From Campylobacter sp. MIT 99-7217 (GTDB lineage Bacteria; Campylobacterota; Campylobacteria; Campylobacterales; Campylobacteraceae), in contig NZ_QHLJ01000003.1 in assembly GCF_006864365.1 (NCBI RefSeq), positions 179,445 through 243,444 on the forward strand: a DNA stretch of 64,000 nt. Direction: 5' to 3'. A program made the translations under genes and the position numbers. Positions 43,215-52,732 of this stretch are shown in pieces. Under the pieces are notes generated by a model. It was given only the letters and a program-made list of their open reading frames with translations. It was not told where the DNA came from and did no database searches. Positions within the stretch are counted from its first letter, which is position 1, and each line of letters starts with the position of its first letter.

Positions 43215-44384
43215 ATGAAAAACACTTCTCATACAAGAAGAAAATTCATCAAAAACGCTGCTATCATAGGTGGCGCGGTAGCTTTAGGCGGTGCTTCGCA
43301 GATTTTTGGAGCAAATTTAGCAAATGCTAAAAACAAAACTATCAAATGCAAAGGCTTTGCGGCGTTTGATGAAAGCGGAGTTTTAAAGCCTTGGGAATTT
43401 GAAAGAAGAGCTCTTGGAGCTGAGGACATTTTGATAGAGATCAAATTTGCTAGCATTTGCCACAGCGATATTCATCAAATCAAAGGCGATTGGGGCAAGC
43501 AAATTTATCCTCAAGTTCCGGGACACGAAATCGTAGGTATAGTTACACAGGTGGGTAGCAAGGTAAAAAATTTCAAAGTGGGCGATAGAGCTGGCGTTGG
43601 TTGTATGGTGGATAATCTAAAAGGCGTAAGAAGCGAAGAACAATACGACGCAAACACGCTTTTTACCTACGGAAATCCTGACAAAAGAGAGCCAAGCGGT
43701 ATCACTCAAGGAGGATACAGCACAAATATCGTGGTAAATTCGCATTTTGCTGTTAAGATCCCTGAAAATATCAGCTTTGAAGAGGCTGTGCCTTTGCTTT
43801 GTGCTGGGGTTACGACTTATTCGCCACTTATGAAGTATCAGATCAAAAAAGGCGACAAGGTAGGCGTTGCTGGCATTGGAGGGCTTGGACACATAGCTAT
43901 AAAACTTGCTGTTAGTAAGGGTGCGAAGGTTTATGCTTTTACGACCTCAAAAGATAAGGTAAAAGACATTAAAAGCTTTGGAGCAAGTGAAGTTATCGTT
44001 GTGGGCGACGCACTTAAGGATACTAAGGCTTTAGATAAGCTTAAAGGCGAGCTTGATTATATGATAAGCACTATACCTGTGCCTTTTGATGTGGCCGCTT
44101 ATGCAAGTTGTGTTAAGCCTTTTGGCACTTTTACGCAGGTTGGAATGCCAGCTAAATTTGAAGTAGCACTTTCAAACATAAATTTAGCAAAAACTAGGGT
44201 AAATTACACCGCTTCTTTAATCGGCGATATGAAAGAAACACAAGAAGTAGTGAATTATTGTGCTGAAAATAAAATCTATCCAAAAATAGAAATCATCAAG
44301 GCTGAGGCTATAAATGAAGCGTGGAAAAAAGTTCTTGATAAAAAAGCAAGATATCGCTATGTTATAGATAGTGCAAGTATTTAA
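43215..44384 (+). CDS. Tat-exported zinc-type alcohol dehydrogenase lacking structural-zinc cysteines
   Basis: 389 residues. The Tat leader T-R-R-K-F-I-K is followed by a hydrophobic Ala/Gly run ending around residue 38. Catalytic zinc ligands are present (CHSDIHQIKGDWG, PGHEIVG), and so is the Rossmann GIGGLGHIAIKLA. It is closest to YahK/cinnamyl-type NADP alcohol dehydrogenases. After GVGCMVD the usual four structural-zinc cysteines are absent. Loss of that site suits a periplasmic location. The class II promoter suggests aldehyde or alcohol induction. A terminator follows. Confidence 0.85.
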   Translation: MKNTSHTRRKFIKNAAIIGGAVALGGASQIFGANLANAKNKTIKCKGFAAFDESGVLKPWEFERRALGAEDILIEIKFASICHSDIHQIKGDWGKQIYPQVPGHEIVGIVTQVGSKVKNFKVGDRAGVGCMVDNLKGVRSEEQYDANTLFTYGNPDKREPSGITQGGYSTNIVVNSHFAVKIPENISFEEAVPLLCAGVTTYSPLMKYQIKKGDKVGVAGIGGLGHIAIKLAVSKGAKVYAFTTSKDKVKDIKSFGASEVIVVGDALKDTKALDKLKGELDYMISTIPVPFDVAAYASCVKPFGTFTQVGMPAKFEVALSNINLAKTRVNYTASLIGDMKETQEVVNYCAENKIYPKIEIIKAEAINEAWKKVLDKKARYRYVIDSASI

Positions 44385-44406
44385 AGCCTTATTTTAAGGC
44401 TTTTTT
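44384..44406 (+). terminator. Rho-independent terminator after alcohol dehydrogenase gene
   Basis: Arms AAGCCTTA and TAAGGCTT with a 3-nt loop and a following T-run, beginning at the stop codon. Confidence 0.8.
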
Positions 44407-44459
44407 AATCCACTTGTGCGGATTAAATCATTTGTATTTTTCCTACAAAATTAAGGATT

Positions 44460-45467
44460 TTAATCCTTTAAATTTAAGGCATCTTGAAGCAAAAAATCTG
44501 CCGCATTTTTTTGCACCACACTTTGAAGCCTACTTGAAAGCTCTTGTAAATTTAGCTTAAAAATCATTTCTAAAAGCTTGTTTTCATCTTCATCTTGGGT
44601 AAAAATTTCAGCTAAATTTTGCTTTTGAAGAAAAAGGGCATTAAAATACTGATGATTTTTTGCTGCATATGGGTAAGGCACAAAGATACAAGGTAAAGAA
44701 TTGGCACAAAGCTCAAAAAGCGTGCTTGCTCCTGCTCTTGATATAGCAAGATCAGCTTCTTGCATTTTTTCTTCTAAATTTTCACAAAAATCAAAAATAT
44801 CAGCCTTTATACCGAGCTGATCATATGTTTTTTGACATTTTTCAAGCTCATTTTTTCCGCATTGATGAATGATCTTAATGCCTTTTTCATCAAGTTTGCT
44901 TGCTAAATTTAAAGCAAGTAAATTAATAAAACTTGCACCCTGAGAACCGCCCAAAAATATAATAGTTTGAAGTTTTTTTCTTATATTTTCATTAAAAAAT
45001 TTATCATGGACAGGATATGGGCAAAAAGTTTTTTCAAAAGCACTATAAAATTTGCTTGCAAAGGGCTTTAAAAGCGAATTTAAGCTTCCTTTTTTGGAAT
45101 TTTGCTCATGTATAAAAAAAGGGATTTGACTAAGCAAAGCCGCAAAAGAAGCAGGAGCAGCCGAATACCCACCAACGCTAAAAACAGCTTGTATGTCGTG
45201 CTTTTTTAGAATTTGTTTCGTTTGTAAGGCAAGCTTAAATATATCAAAAAGAGCAAAAAGTTTTGCTAAACCCTTTTTACTCACAACTCCTTTGCTTTGC
45301 AGGAAGTATTTTTCTTTAAATCTTTCATCATTTTCAAACCAAGCCTTATCCTGCCCGTTTTCACTCCCTATATAAATACATTCTATATTAAATTTCATGG
45401 CACTTTCAAGCAAGCACTTGACTATGGCTAAGTGTCCTCCTGTGCCTCCTCCTGTCAAAGCTATCAT
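44460..45467 (-). CDS. murG: UDP-GlcNAc:undecaprenyl-pyrophosphoryl-MurNAc-pentapeptide transferase MurG
   Basis: 335 residues, GT-B glycosyltransferase. N-terminal TGGGTGGHLA loop, second loop FLGGSQGASFIN, and donor-binding SRAGASTLFELCA. It forms lipid II at the inner face of the cytoplasmic membrane. It overlaps ftsW by 4 nt, coupling wall precursor synthesis with division. Confidence 0.94.
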   Translation of the reverse strand: MIALTGGGTGGHLAIVKCLLESAMKFNIECIYIGSENGQDKAWFENDERFKEKYFLQSKGVVSKKGLAKLFALFDIFKLALQTKQILKKHDIQAVFSVGGYSAAPASFAALLSQIPFFIHEQNSKKGSLNSLLKPFASKFYSAFEKTFCPYPVHDKFFNENIRKKLQTIIFLGGSQGASFINLLALNLASKLDEKGIKIIHQCGKNELEKCQKTYDQLGIKADIFDFCENLEEKMQEADLAISRAGASTLFELCANSLPCIFVPYPYAAKNHQYFNALFLQKQNLAEIFTQDEDENKLLEMIFKLNLQELSSRLQSVVQKNAADFLLQDALNLKD

Positions 45468-46627
45468 AGTTTAACCTTTTTTGAAATCATCAATACATAG
45501 CCTATACCTATACAAATAGCCCACATCGAACTACCTCCATAGCTTAGCAAAGGCACAGCAACGCCCTTTAAAGGCGTAAGAGAGATAATCCCAAAGGCAT
45601 TCATAAAAAAGCTAAAAAGCAAAAGCAAAGCAACGCCAGAACAAAAGATAAAATGCACTTTCTTTTCGCAACGCCCAGCGATTTTAAAAATCCTTAAAAT
45701 CAAAGCAAGATAAAGCAAACAAATGATCATTAAGCCAAAAAGACCTATTTCTTCTGTAATGCCTGATAAAACAAAGTCCGTATGCACCTCACTTAAAAAA
45801 CCAAGCTTAAAAATACCAAGCCCCAAGCCCTCGCCAAAAAAGCCTCCATGTGCGATAGAATTTAAGGAGTGTGAAATTTGATAAGGCTCATCGCTACTAC
45901 TTACTTTAAGGGCATTTGCAAGCCATTCTGGGAAAAGTGGCAAAAAGGCATCTTGGATATTTCCCCACCAATTAGCTATCCTTTGAATTCTTCTTTGGTT
46001 GCTAAAAATGACTAAAATGCCTATCATCGTAGCCACAGCCAAACCAAAGGCAAAAAGTCTTTTTGAAGCCCCGGCAAAAAAAGCAAGTGCAAGGATAAGA
46101 AAAAAGGATATAACGCTTTGTCCTAGGTCATTTTGCGTGATATAAATATACCCAATGACAATCAAAGCAAGCGTTACATAAGGCAGTAGGATTAAAATTT
46201 CATGCTTGATCGCCTTTTTTCCCTCATCAATCCTTCTTGTATAAGACCAAGCAAGAAAATAAATAAGCCCTATTTTAAAAAATTCTACCGGCGAGATAGA
46301 AACAGGACCAAGTCTAATCCACCTCTTTGCCCCACCGCTTGCAGTAGCAAGGCTAGTAGGTAAAAAAGGTAAGATCACGATACAAGCAAAAGAAATGACA
46401 AGCAAGGCAACCATAAAACGATGAGAATTTACGCTATCTGGATTTAATCTTGAAATAAAAAACATGATCAAAATTCCACTACTTCCAAAAGCAAGCTGTC
46501 TGATAAAAAAATGTAATTCATCATATTCAAAATACAACACAGCAAAAGAACTTAAAGAATAAGAAAAAACTATGCCTATGGTAATCAAAATAGAGCTTAA
46601 ATAAAAAAGTTTTTTATCTGCAACCAA
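45464..46627 (-). CDS. ftsW: Septal peptidoglycan glycosyltransferase FtsW (SEDS family)
   Basis: 387 residues, about ten membrane segments. SEDS motifs include ASGGAKRWIRLGPVSISPVEFFKIG and the extracellular AHGGFFGEGLGLG followed by HTDFVLSGITEEIG. The C-terminal PLLSYGGSSM is diagnostic. Polymerises lipid II at the septum. Paired with murG; the assignment over RodA rests on this pairing. Confidence 0.88.
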   Translation of the reverse strand: MVADKKLFYLSSILITIGIVFSYSLSSFAVLYFEYDELHFFIRQLAFGSSGILIMFFISRLNPDSVNSHRFMVALLVISFACIVILPFLPTSLATASGGAKRWIRLGPVSISPVEFFKIGLIYFLAWSYTRRIDEGKKAIKHEILILLPYVTLALIVIGYIYITQNDLGQSVISFFLILALAFFAGASKRLFAFGLAVATMIGILVIFSNQRRIQRIANWWGNIQDAFLPLFPEWLANALKVSSSDEPYQISHSLNSIAHGGFFGEGLGLGIFKLGFLSEVHTDFVLSGITEEIGLFGLMIICLLYLALILRIFKIAGRCEKKVHFIFCSGVALLLLFSFFMNAFGIISLTPLKGVAVPLLSYGGSSMWAICIGIGYVLMISKKVKL

Positions 46628-46733
46628 ATTTTTTCCTAACCTAAAATAAAAATTTAATTGTATAAAAATTACACTTAAAGCCTTGTAAAACTAAGATTTA
46701 AAACTTTTTAAAAAATCTTAAAACTTTTTTCAT

Positions 46734-46739
46734 TATAAT
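46734..46739 (+). promoter_or_regulatory. Predicted -10 box of the pycA operon
   Basis: TATAAT 32 nt before the pycA ATG in the divergent gap with ftsW. Confidence 0.5.
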
Positions 46740-46771
46740 GTTGCATAGAATTTACACTTCAAGGGCTTAAA

Positions 46772-48217
46772 ATGGTGCATAAAATTTTGATTGCAAATCG
46801 TGGGGAAATAGCCGTTAGAGTTATAAGAGCTTGTAGAGATTTACATATAAAAAGTGTGGCTATTTTTACAGAGCCTGATAGAGAATGTTTGCATGTTAAA
46901 ATCGCCGATGAAGCTTATCGTATAGGAACTGATGCGATTCGTGGATATTTGGACATTAAAAGAATTATCGAAGTTGCTAAAGCATGTAAGGCTGATGCTA
47001 TACACCCGGGATATGGTTTTTTAAGTGAAAATTATGATTTTGCAAAAGAATGTGAAGATGCTGGGATTATATTTATTGGTCCAAAATCAGATGTTATTCG
47101 TAAAATGGGCAATAAAAATATAGCAAGATATTTGATGAATAAAAATGGTATCCCTATCGTACCTGGAACTGACAAGCTCAATAACAAATCCATAAATGAA
47201 ATCAAAGATTGTGCTGAAAAAATAGGCTATCCTGTGATCTTAAAATCAAGCGGTGGTGGAGGAGGCAGAGGTATACGCGTAGTTTTTAAAGAAGAAGAAC
47301 TTGAAGAAGCCTTTGAAGCCTGCAAAAGAGAAGCCTTAGCCTTTTTCAACAATGATGAAGTTTTTATGGAAAAATATATCCAAAATCCTCGTCATATCGA
47401 ATTTCAGATTCTAGGCGATAATTACGGCAATATCATTCATCTTTGCGAAAGGGATTGTTCTATCCAAAGAAGACATCAAAAGATTGTAGAAATCGCACCT
47501 TGTCCTAGTATCAGCGATAATTTAAGGAAAAGTATGGGCGTTACAGCTATTGCTGCTGCTAAGGCTGTGGGATATACAAATGCTGGAACGGTTGAGTTTT
47601 TGCTAGATGATTATAACCGCTTTTATTTTATGGAAATGAACACAAGAATACAAGTAGAACACCCCATAACAGAAGAAATCACAGGAATTGATCTTTTAGT
47701 GCGTCAAATTCGCATAGCAAGTGGAGAAATTTTAGACATAGAACAAAGCGATGTAAAGCCGAGAGGATATGCCATAGAAGTGCGTATCACAGCTGAAAAT
47801 GTATGGAAAAATTTTGCTCCAAGTGCAGGAAAGATCACAGAATACTACCCTGCTCTAGGTCCTTCTGTGCGTGTTGATTCTCATATTTATAAGGATTATA
47901 CTATTCCGCCTTTTTATGATTCTTTACTAGCAAAACTTATCATCAAGGCAACAAGCTATGATCTAGCAGTAAATAAACTCGAACGCGCTTTGAAAGAATT
48001 TATCATAGATGATGTTCGCACAACTATACCTTTTTTAATTGCCATTACAAAGATAAAGGAATTTAGAAGGGGATACTTTGATACTTCATTTATAGAAATG
48101 CACATGCAAGAACTTTTATCAAAAACAGAGGATCGCCATCAAGATAATAAAGAAGAAGTGATAGCAGCAATTGCAGCAACACTTCAAAAAATCAGAGCAA
48201 GTAGGGAAAAGAACTAA
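46772..48217 (+). CDS. pycA: Pyruvate carboxylase subunit A (biotin carboxylase)
   Basis: 481 residues of the biotin carboxylase type: N-terminal ILIANRGEIAVRVIRA, ATP-grasp glycine loop SSGGGGGRGIRVV, catalytic EMNTRIQVEHPITEE. Biotin carboxylases of acetyl-CoA carboxylase look alike. The assignment to two-subunit pyruvate carboxylase follows from the neighbourhood, since in C. jejuni pycA is likewise next to the small charged protein, ate and the J-domain gene. It feeds oxaloacetate synthesis. Confidence 0.88.
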   Translation: MVHKILIANRGEIAVRVIRACRDLHIKSVAIFTEPDRECLHVKIADEAYRIGTDAIRGYLDIKRIIEVAKACKADAIHPGYGFLSENYDFAKECEDAGIIFIGPKSDVIRKMGNKNIARYLMNKNGIPIVPGTDKLNNKSINEIKDCAEKIGYPVILKSSGGGGGRGIRVVFKEEELEEAFEACKREALAFFNNDEVFMEKYIQNPRHIEFQILGDNYGNIIHLCERDCSIQRRHQKIVEIAPCPSISDNLRKSMGVTAIAAAKAVGYTNAGTVEFLLDDYNRFYFMEMNTRIQVEHPITEEITGIDLLVRQIRIASGEILDIEQSDVKPRGYAIEVRITAENVWKNFAPSAGKITEYYPALGPSVRVDSHIYKDYTIPPFYDSLLAKLIIKATSYDLAVNKLERALKEFIIDDVRTTIPFLIAITKIKEFRRGYFDTSFIEMHMQELLSKTEDRHQDNKEEVIAAIAATLQKIRASREKN

Positions 48218-48411
48218 TGGATTTTAAAGAAAGCTTAAAAGACATCAAAAAAGAAATGCTTGAAGCAAAAAAACAGGAAGAAAAAGCGTCAAAAGAAGCT
48301 TTAAAGCACAACAAACAAGCTTCTTCAAATCATGAAAACAACACCCTTGAGAGCTTGACACAAAAAGAAGAAAGATTGCGAAAAGAACTCTTCGCCTTTT
48401 TAAACTCATAA
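48217..48411 (+). CDS. Small charged protein of the pycA operon
   Basis: 64 residues, mostly Lys, Glu and Ala in a predicted helix with no domain. Its ATG overlaps the last base of the pycA stop, and ate begins 2 nt after its end. A similar small gene occupies the same place in C. jejuni. Function unknown. Confidence 0.75.
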   Translation: MDFKESLKDIKKEMLEAKKQEEKASKEALKHNKQASSNHENNTLESLTQKEERLRKELFAFLNS

Positions 48412-48413
48412 TT

Positions 48414-49175
48414 ATGCAAAATTTAGACGAAGTAATGCGGATTGACTTTTGTACCTTAGATGATGAATGTCCTTATATAAAAGGACAAACATGTCGCATG
48501 GAGTATAAATTTATCAAAAATTGTAGCTTCGATCTTAATAACGAGCTTGTGTTAAGAGGTTGGCGTAGATTTGGGGCGTATTTTTCTCGTCCTATTTGTC
48601 AAAACTGCATGGATTGCTTAGGATATAGAGTGCTTGTGAGAGATTTTCATTTTAGCAAATCACATAAAAGGGTTTTTAAAAAAAACGCTCAAACTAAGAT
48701 CATCTTAAGGAAACCGCAACTTACAAATGAACATTTATTTTTATATGATAAATACCATGAATTTATGATGATAAAAAAAGAATGGAAATTTTATAGACTT
48801 AATTTTAGACAGTATTACAATCTCTACATAGATGAAGCAAACAAATATGGATATGAACTTGATTTTTATATCGACGATAAGCTTGTTTGCGTGGATCTAA
48901 TTGATATTTTAGAAGATGGAATTTCAAGTATTTATTGTTTTTACGATCCTGATTACAATCACTTGAGCCTTGGAAAATTCTCACTTCTTAGCGAAATCAA
49001 ACTTGCAAAAATGAGGCAACTTAAGTATATTTATTTAGGATATTTTGTAAAAAAATGTCAATCTTTATCATATAAAGCCGATTATACCCCAAATGAAATT
49101 CTAAAACGCACTTCAAATTTAAACGAAAGTGCTTTTTTGTGGGAGAAAGATGATGCAAATCGTTCAAAGTCTTGA
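48414..49175 (+). CDS. ate: Aminoacyl-tRNA-protein transferase (leucyl/arginyl; Bpt/Ate)
   Basis: 253 residues. N-terminal cysteine motif [14 protein letters not shown], then [23 protein letters not shown], and the GNAT-like C-terminal [20 protein letters not shown]. Transfers leucine (bacterial Bpt type) or arginine onto proteins with acidic N-termini for ClpAP/ClpS turnover. Bacterial members usually transfer leucine; the symbol follows C. jejuni use. Confidence 0.88.
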   Translation: MQNLDEVMRIDFCTLDDECPYIKGQTCRMEYKFIKNCSFDLNNELVLRGWRRFGAYFSRPICQNCMDCLGYRVLVRDFHFSKSHKRVFKKNAQTKIILRKPQLTNEHLFLYDKYHEFMMIKKEWKFYRLNFRQYYNLYIDEANKYGYELDFYIDDKLVCVDLIDILEDGISSIYCFYDPDYNHLSLGKFSLLSEIKLAKMRQLKYIYLGYFVKKCQSLSYKADYTPNEILKRTSNLNESAFLWEKDDANRSKS

Positions 49176-49953
49176 AATGATCAGTGTAAATACTGATGAT
49201 ATTAGTGTTTTTAATTATTTTAAGGATTTGATCACTAAAAATTTTTCTAAAATTCTAGGAAAAAAATATAAAATTTTTTCATTCTTTGAAGAAAATGAAA
49301 TTCCTCAAAGGAAATATTTTTTAAAATTGCTTGAAAAAAAGTGTCAAGATTTAGATCAAATCAGTGATTTAAGTCAGGCTTATAACAAGACCTTTAGGCT
49401 TAATTTCACAGAAAAAAATTCTCTCAAGCCCGTTATCTTAGTTAAGACAGAATTTATAGAAGGTGGTATAGCCTTGAAACTAAGTGTCAATGAAAGGCTT
49501 TTTATCAGCTATATCAAACAATACTTCAAAAATCATGAATGTGAATTTTGTACTGAAAATAATCTCTTAATGATACCTTACAAAGATGAAAGCACTTTAA
49601 GGCTTTTTGAAAGTTTTGCAGGCGAGAGTGAGCATTTAAAATATTGCGTTGATTTTGATATAGATGAAAAAGAATTTAAAGATTTTAAAGCAAAAGTACA
49701 CAAAAAAGAGGGTAATAAATGGAAATTTAACGCTCTAGCTAAGCTCTTTAGTTCTTACTTTCAAACGCTTGAATGCACTCCAGAAGATGATCTTAGCAAA
49801 ATAAGACAAAAATATCTTATCTTAGTTAAACTCTATCACCCGGATTTTCATCACGAAAAAAGTGGTATCGAAAAGGCTTTTTGTAGAGAACAATTTGAAA
49901 AAATACAAATTGCCTATGATAATCTTAAGGCTCTTTATAAAAATAATGCTTAA
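49153..49953 (+). CDS. J-domain (DnaJ-like) co-chaperone
   Basis: 266 residues from ATG 49153 (GGGAG site seven bases upstream), overlapping ate by 23 nt. Residues 1-190 have no clear domain. The C-terminal 70 residues form a J-domain with [11 protein letters not shown] (HPD triad) and [16 protein letters not shown]. No membrane segment is evident. It could stimulate an Hsp70; the housekeeping DnaK is the obvious partner. Confidence 0.83.
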   Translation: MQIVQSLEMISVNTDDISVFNYFKDLITKNFSKILGKKYKIFSFFEENEIPQRKYFLKLLEKKCQDLDQISDLSQAYNKTFRLNFTEKNSLKPVILVKTEFIEGGIALKLSVNERLFISYIKQYFKNHECEFCTENNLLMIPYKDESTLRLFESFAGESEHLKYCVDFDIDEKEFKDFKAKVHKKEGNKWKFNALAKLFSSYFQTLECTPEDDLSKIRQKYLILVKLYHPDFHHEKSGIEKAFCREQFEKIQIAYDNLKALYKNNA

Positions 49954-49976
49954 GATTGCCAAATAAAATCTTAAGC
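49948..49976 (+). terminator. Stem-loop ending the pycA operon
   Basis: Ten-base arms GCTTAAGATT and AATCTTAAGC around a 9-nt loop, beginning at the J-domain gene stop. The T-run is weak. Confidence 0.55.
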
Positions 49977-50143
49977 AATGTTTATGACTATGCTCAAATT
50001 TATTAAAATCATGCACTGAATAACAAAAAATCCTTAGCTTACCGAAGAAAAAACTTATATCCAAATAAAGATTTTACAATAAAAAGCTCAAAAGCCTATT
50101 TTAAGGGATATTAAAAAACAAGGGAAAATAAAAAATGAGATTA

Positions 50144-50233
50144 TGGCGGACAGAGAGGGATTTGAACCCTCGAGACCCGTTAAGATCTGCACCCTTAGCA
50201 GGGGTGTGGTTTCAGCCACTCACCCATCTGTCC
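50144..50233 (-). tRNA. tRNA-Ser (GCT anticodon)
   Basis: 90-nt cloverleaf with acceptor stem GGACAGA/TCTGTCC, encoded CCA end, T-loop GGTTCAAATCC, long variable arm as in serine tRNAs and the anticodon loop CTGCTAA (GCU). It reads AGC/AGU codons. An IS remnant begins 160 nt away and the intervening sequence has no gene. Confidence 0.95.
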
Positions 50234-50393
50234 ATATCGAAGCTAAAATTGTAGCAAAAAATCATAATTTTAAGCTTAAACACATAAAAACTTTTTTAAT
50301 TTAATCATCTACGCTCATAATACAAACATATACTGATCATTTCATTAATAAAAAGCAAGTAAATAAATTCTCACAACAAGACAATATATCAAA

Positions 50394-51060
50394 GGCTCAA
50401 GACAACTTAAGCATTTTTCAGGAGGCTTAAGTAGATTTCTCCGATGAAAAATAAGTATATAGTTCGTTCAGGAAATCTCTGAGAAGAAATTTCGTGAAAT
50501 TTTAAGGTATTTTTGTATGGATTTTACTAAAGAAACTTCGTTTTGATGTTACAAAAATTGCTGAAATTTATAAAATTTCTAGAAATTTTATTAATAAAAT
50601 ATTGAGAGAATTTATTAAATTAATGGTAAAAGAATGTGAGAAAATTTCTAAAATGAGAGGTGAAATAGAATTAGATGAATCTTACTTTTTACTTCGCTTT
50701 GCTCGCAACTTTTCAAGAAGGAGCAAAAAGAGCGAGAGAAAAAAGAGGCAGAGGAGCATATAAAAACCATTGTTTTTATCCTTGCGGAATTTACTTCGTG
50801 CATAGAGTCAAACACTCACAAAATGAATTTGCAAATGGTAAAAATCATATAAATGGAATAGAAAATTTTTGGGGATATTGTAAATTGAGGTTAAGTAAAT
50901 TTAAAGGAATTAAAAAAGAAGTTTTCTATTTGCACTTAAAAGAGACAGAAAACGAAGTTTCAGCAGTCAATTTAGATATAATATCAAAATTTAAAGCAAA
51001 AATCTCTATAAAGAATTGCTAAAATTAATCAAAAATGACCCTCTTAAGTTGTCTTGAGCC
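50394..51060 (+). mobile_element. IS1595-like element remnant, copy A
   Basis: Bounded by inverted repeats GGCTCAAGACAACTTAAG (50394-50411) and CTTAAGTTGTCTTGAGCC (51043-51060). It is 667 bp, shorter than active IS1595 elements (about 700-1100 bp), because the transposase gene is internally deleted. An inverted copy lies at 56911. Confidence 0.85.
50530..51022 (+). pseudogene. IS1595-family transposase, broken
   Basis: The frame after about 50535 encodes the HTH region (KIAEIYKISRNFINKILRE) and GEIELDESYF (first DDE Asp region). The frame then shifts, and the central domain is missing. The frame from 50675 to 51022 contains REKRGRGAYKN and the C-terminal NGIENFWGYCKLRLSKFKGI (final catalytic part). 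Not functional. Confidence 0.75.
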
Positions 51061-51088
51061 ATTGTTTTATTGCAAGAAAGGAATCATA

Positions 51089-52732
51089 ATGTCGCAAGAA
51101 GCAACACAATATAGCAAAGATATGATAAGAATACAGATTGTGGATTCCAATGGGAATCCTATTGAAAATGCAGGGGTTATTTTATTAGCCATGGGACAAA
51201 AAGAAGGGCAAAAGATTGCTTTGCCTAATAAAACAAATTTTCAAGGAGAAATTATTTTTAACCTCCAAGAACACATTAAAAATATCAATAGATTTGAAAT
51301 CACAATAAACCATCCAGATTATTATCCATATCCTATAAACCGCAATAGGAAAATATGCAGAAGTTATGAGTATGGGCATTTGTGCGAGGAGAGCTTTGCT
51401 AAGATACCCGCATTTTATTTTAATGGCAAAACGCTCAATATATCTCACCATCCAAACCCTATTAAAACATACACTTTAAAACACCTATTAAATCAAGATT
51501 CTAATAATCAAACACAAAAAGAATACTATATACAACTACAAGAAAACTCAACCTCGCTTAAAATCTATACAGATGAAAATCTCACACAAGAAAGCACATA
51601 CACTCTTTCCATAGGCACACAAAACACGAATATAGAATCTACATCATCGCAATCTCAACCTAATGATACCATCCTAAGCTTTGAATCTAAAGAAAGCTTA
51701 AAGCAATTCAAAAATGATATACAAGAGATTATCATCAAAGATAAAAAGAAGGTGAATGATAACTTAGTGCATAGGTTTGTAGTAGGGGCAAATGTGCCAG
51801 ATTTGGTAGCAAAAGCTTTACAATATATTGAGGAATTTGAAGCAAGAGAAAATGAAGGGGTATTTTCAGATGAAAAACTTACGGACGCAAAAAAACATAC
51901 AAATCCATTTGAAAAAAAATTGATTTTAACGATACTCAAAGAAAGAATAGTTAATCTTGTTGCTACCAAACGATACGCGACAAATGCCGCATTGCCCGCA
52001 ATAAGCAATCACATAAACTCCTATTATCCAGACCAAGGACACACTTCACTTTGCGGACCTGCTGTATTTTTTTATTGTCTTTTAGTAGATAGACCAGATT
52101 TATATGTCAAATGTGTGATTGATTTATGGGAAAAAGGAGAAGCCCAAATTAAAAATTTGAAAATTAAACCGAGCAAAAGTTGTAAAAAACCAAAATCTTT
52201 GATGAGAGAAGCATCTAACCACATCAATGGTGTAGATTGGATAACCTTAGCAGGCTTGCGAGATTCTGAAAATACGATATTGGATTATGATGAGGAAAAT
52301 GACCAAGTAGCTGGCATAACACTTGAGGGAAAAATAAAACAATGGTTTTTAAAAGTCGGTGCAACCATTCTTTATTCTAATATAACTTATGGATTTCATA
52401 TTAATAAAGATAAATTATTGCGTTTAGTTGCATACAAACAACAATACCCACAATCTCATATTATTTCTTTGATTAATGCAGGATTATTCTCTAAGAAAGC
52501 AACTTTTTTTAAATTTAAAAGTCATTGGATAGTATGGAAAACCATACCACAAAACAATGGCAAAGACATAGATTCTGCCACTCGAAATATGGACGAAATA
52601 AAGCAAGATGCTATAACTTGGGGAGATGATAACTACAAAGTGCCACATAGAGAGTTGCAACAATATTTAAGCTATAATTTTGGTGCTATGGTAATCTTAC
52701 CTATACCTTATGAATTGGGAGAATCCGAATGA
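51089..52732 (+). CDS. Putative secreted toxin/effector with papain-like (CGPA) cysteine peptidase domain
   Basis: 547 residues from ATG 51089 (AAAGGA site); upstream codons lie in the IS end. The N-terminus (1-90) is an Ig/transthyretin-like strand domain (IRIQIVDSNGNPIENAG ... FEITINHPDYYPYP) shared with the barnase-type toxin gene downstream. The C-terminal domain has HTSLCGPAVFFYCLL with the likely nucleophile Cys, and SHWIVWKTIP with the likely His, as in papain/C39-type enzymes. No signal peptide. Probably a peptidase or amidase effector. The lipoprotein overlapping its 3' end by 4 nt is a likely immunity protein. Confidence 0.65.
   Translation: MSQEATQYSKDMIRIQIVDSNGNPIENAGVILLAMGQKEGQKIALPNKTNFQGEIIFNLQEHIKNINRFEITINHPDYYPYPINRNRKICRSYEYGHLCEESFAKIPAFYFNGKTLNISHHPNPIKTYTLKHLLNQDSNNQTQKEYYIQLQENSTSLKIYTDENLTQESTYTLSIGTQNTNIESTSSQSQPNDTILSFESKESLKQFKNDIQEIIIKDKKKVNDNLVHRFVVGANVPDLVAKALQYIEEFEARENEGVFSDEKLTDAKKHTNPFEKKLILTILKERIVNLVATKRYATNAALPAISNHINSYYPDQGHTSLCGPAVFFYCLLVDRPDLYVKCVIDLWEKGEAQIKNLKIKPSKSCKKPKSLMREASNHINGVDWITLAGLRDSENTILDYDEENDQVAGITLEGKIKQWFLKVGATILYSNITYGFHINKDKLLRLVAYKQQYPQSHIISLINAGLFSKKATFFKFKSHWIVWKTIPQNNGKDIDSATRNMDEIKQDAITWGDDNYKVPHRELQQYLSYNFGAMVILPIPYELGESE

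Noticed and set aside
50675..51022. A functional transposase gene
   Set aside because: Only the last part of an IS1595 transposase is present. The N-terminal part is out of frame and the centre is deleted.
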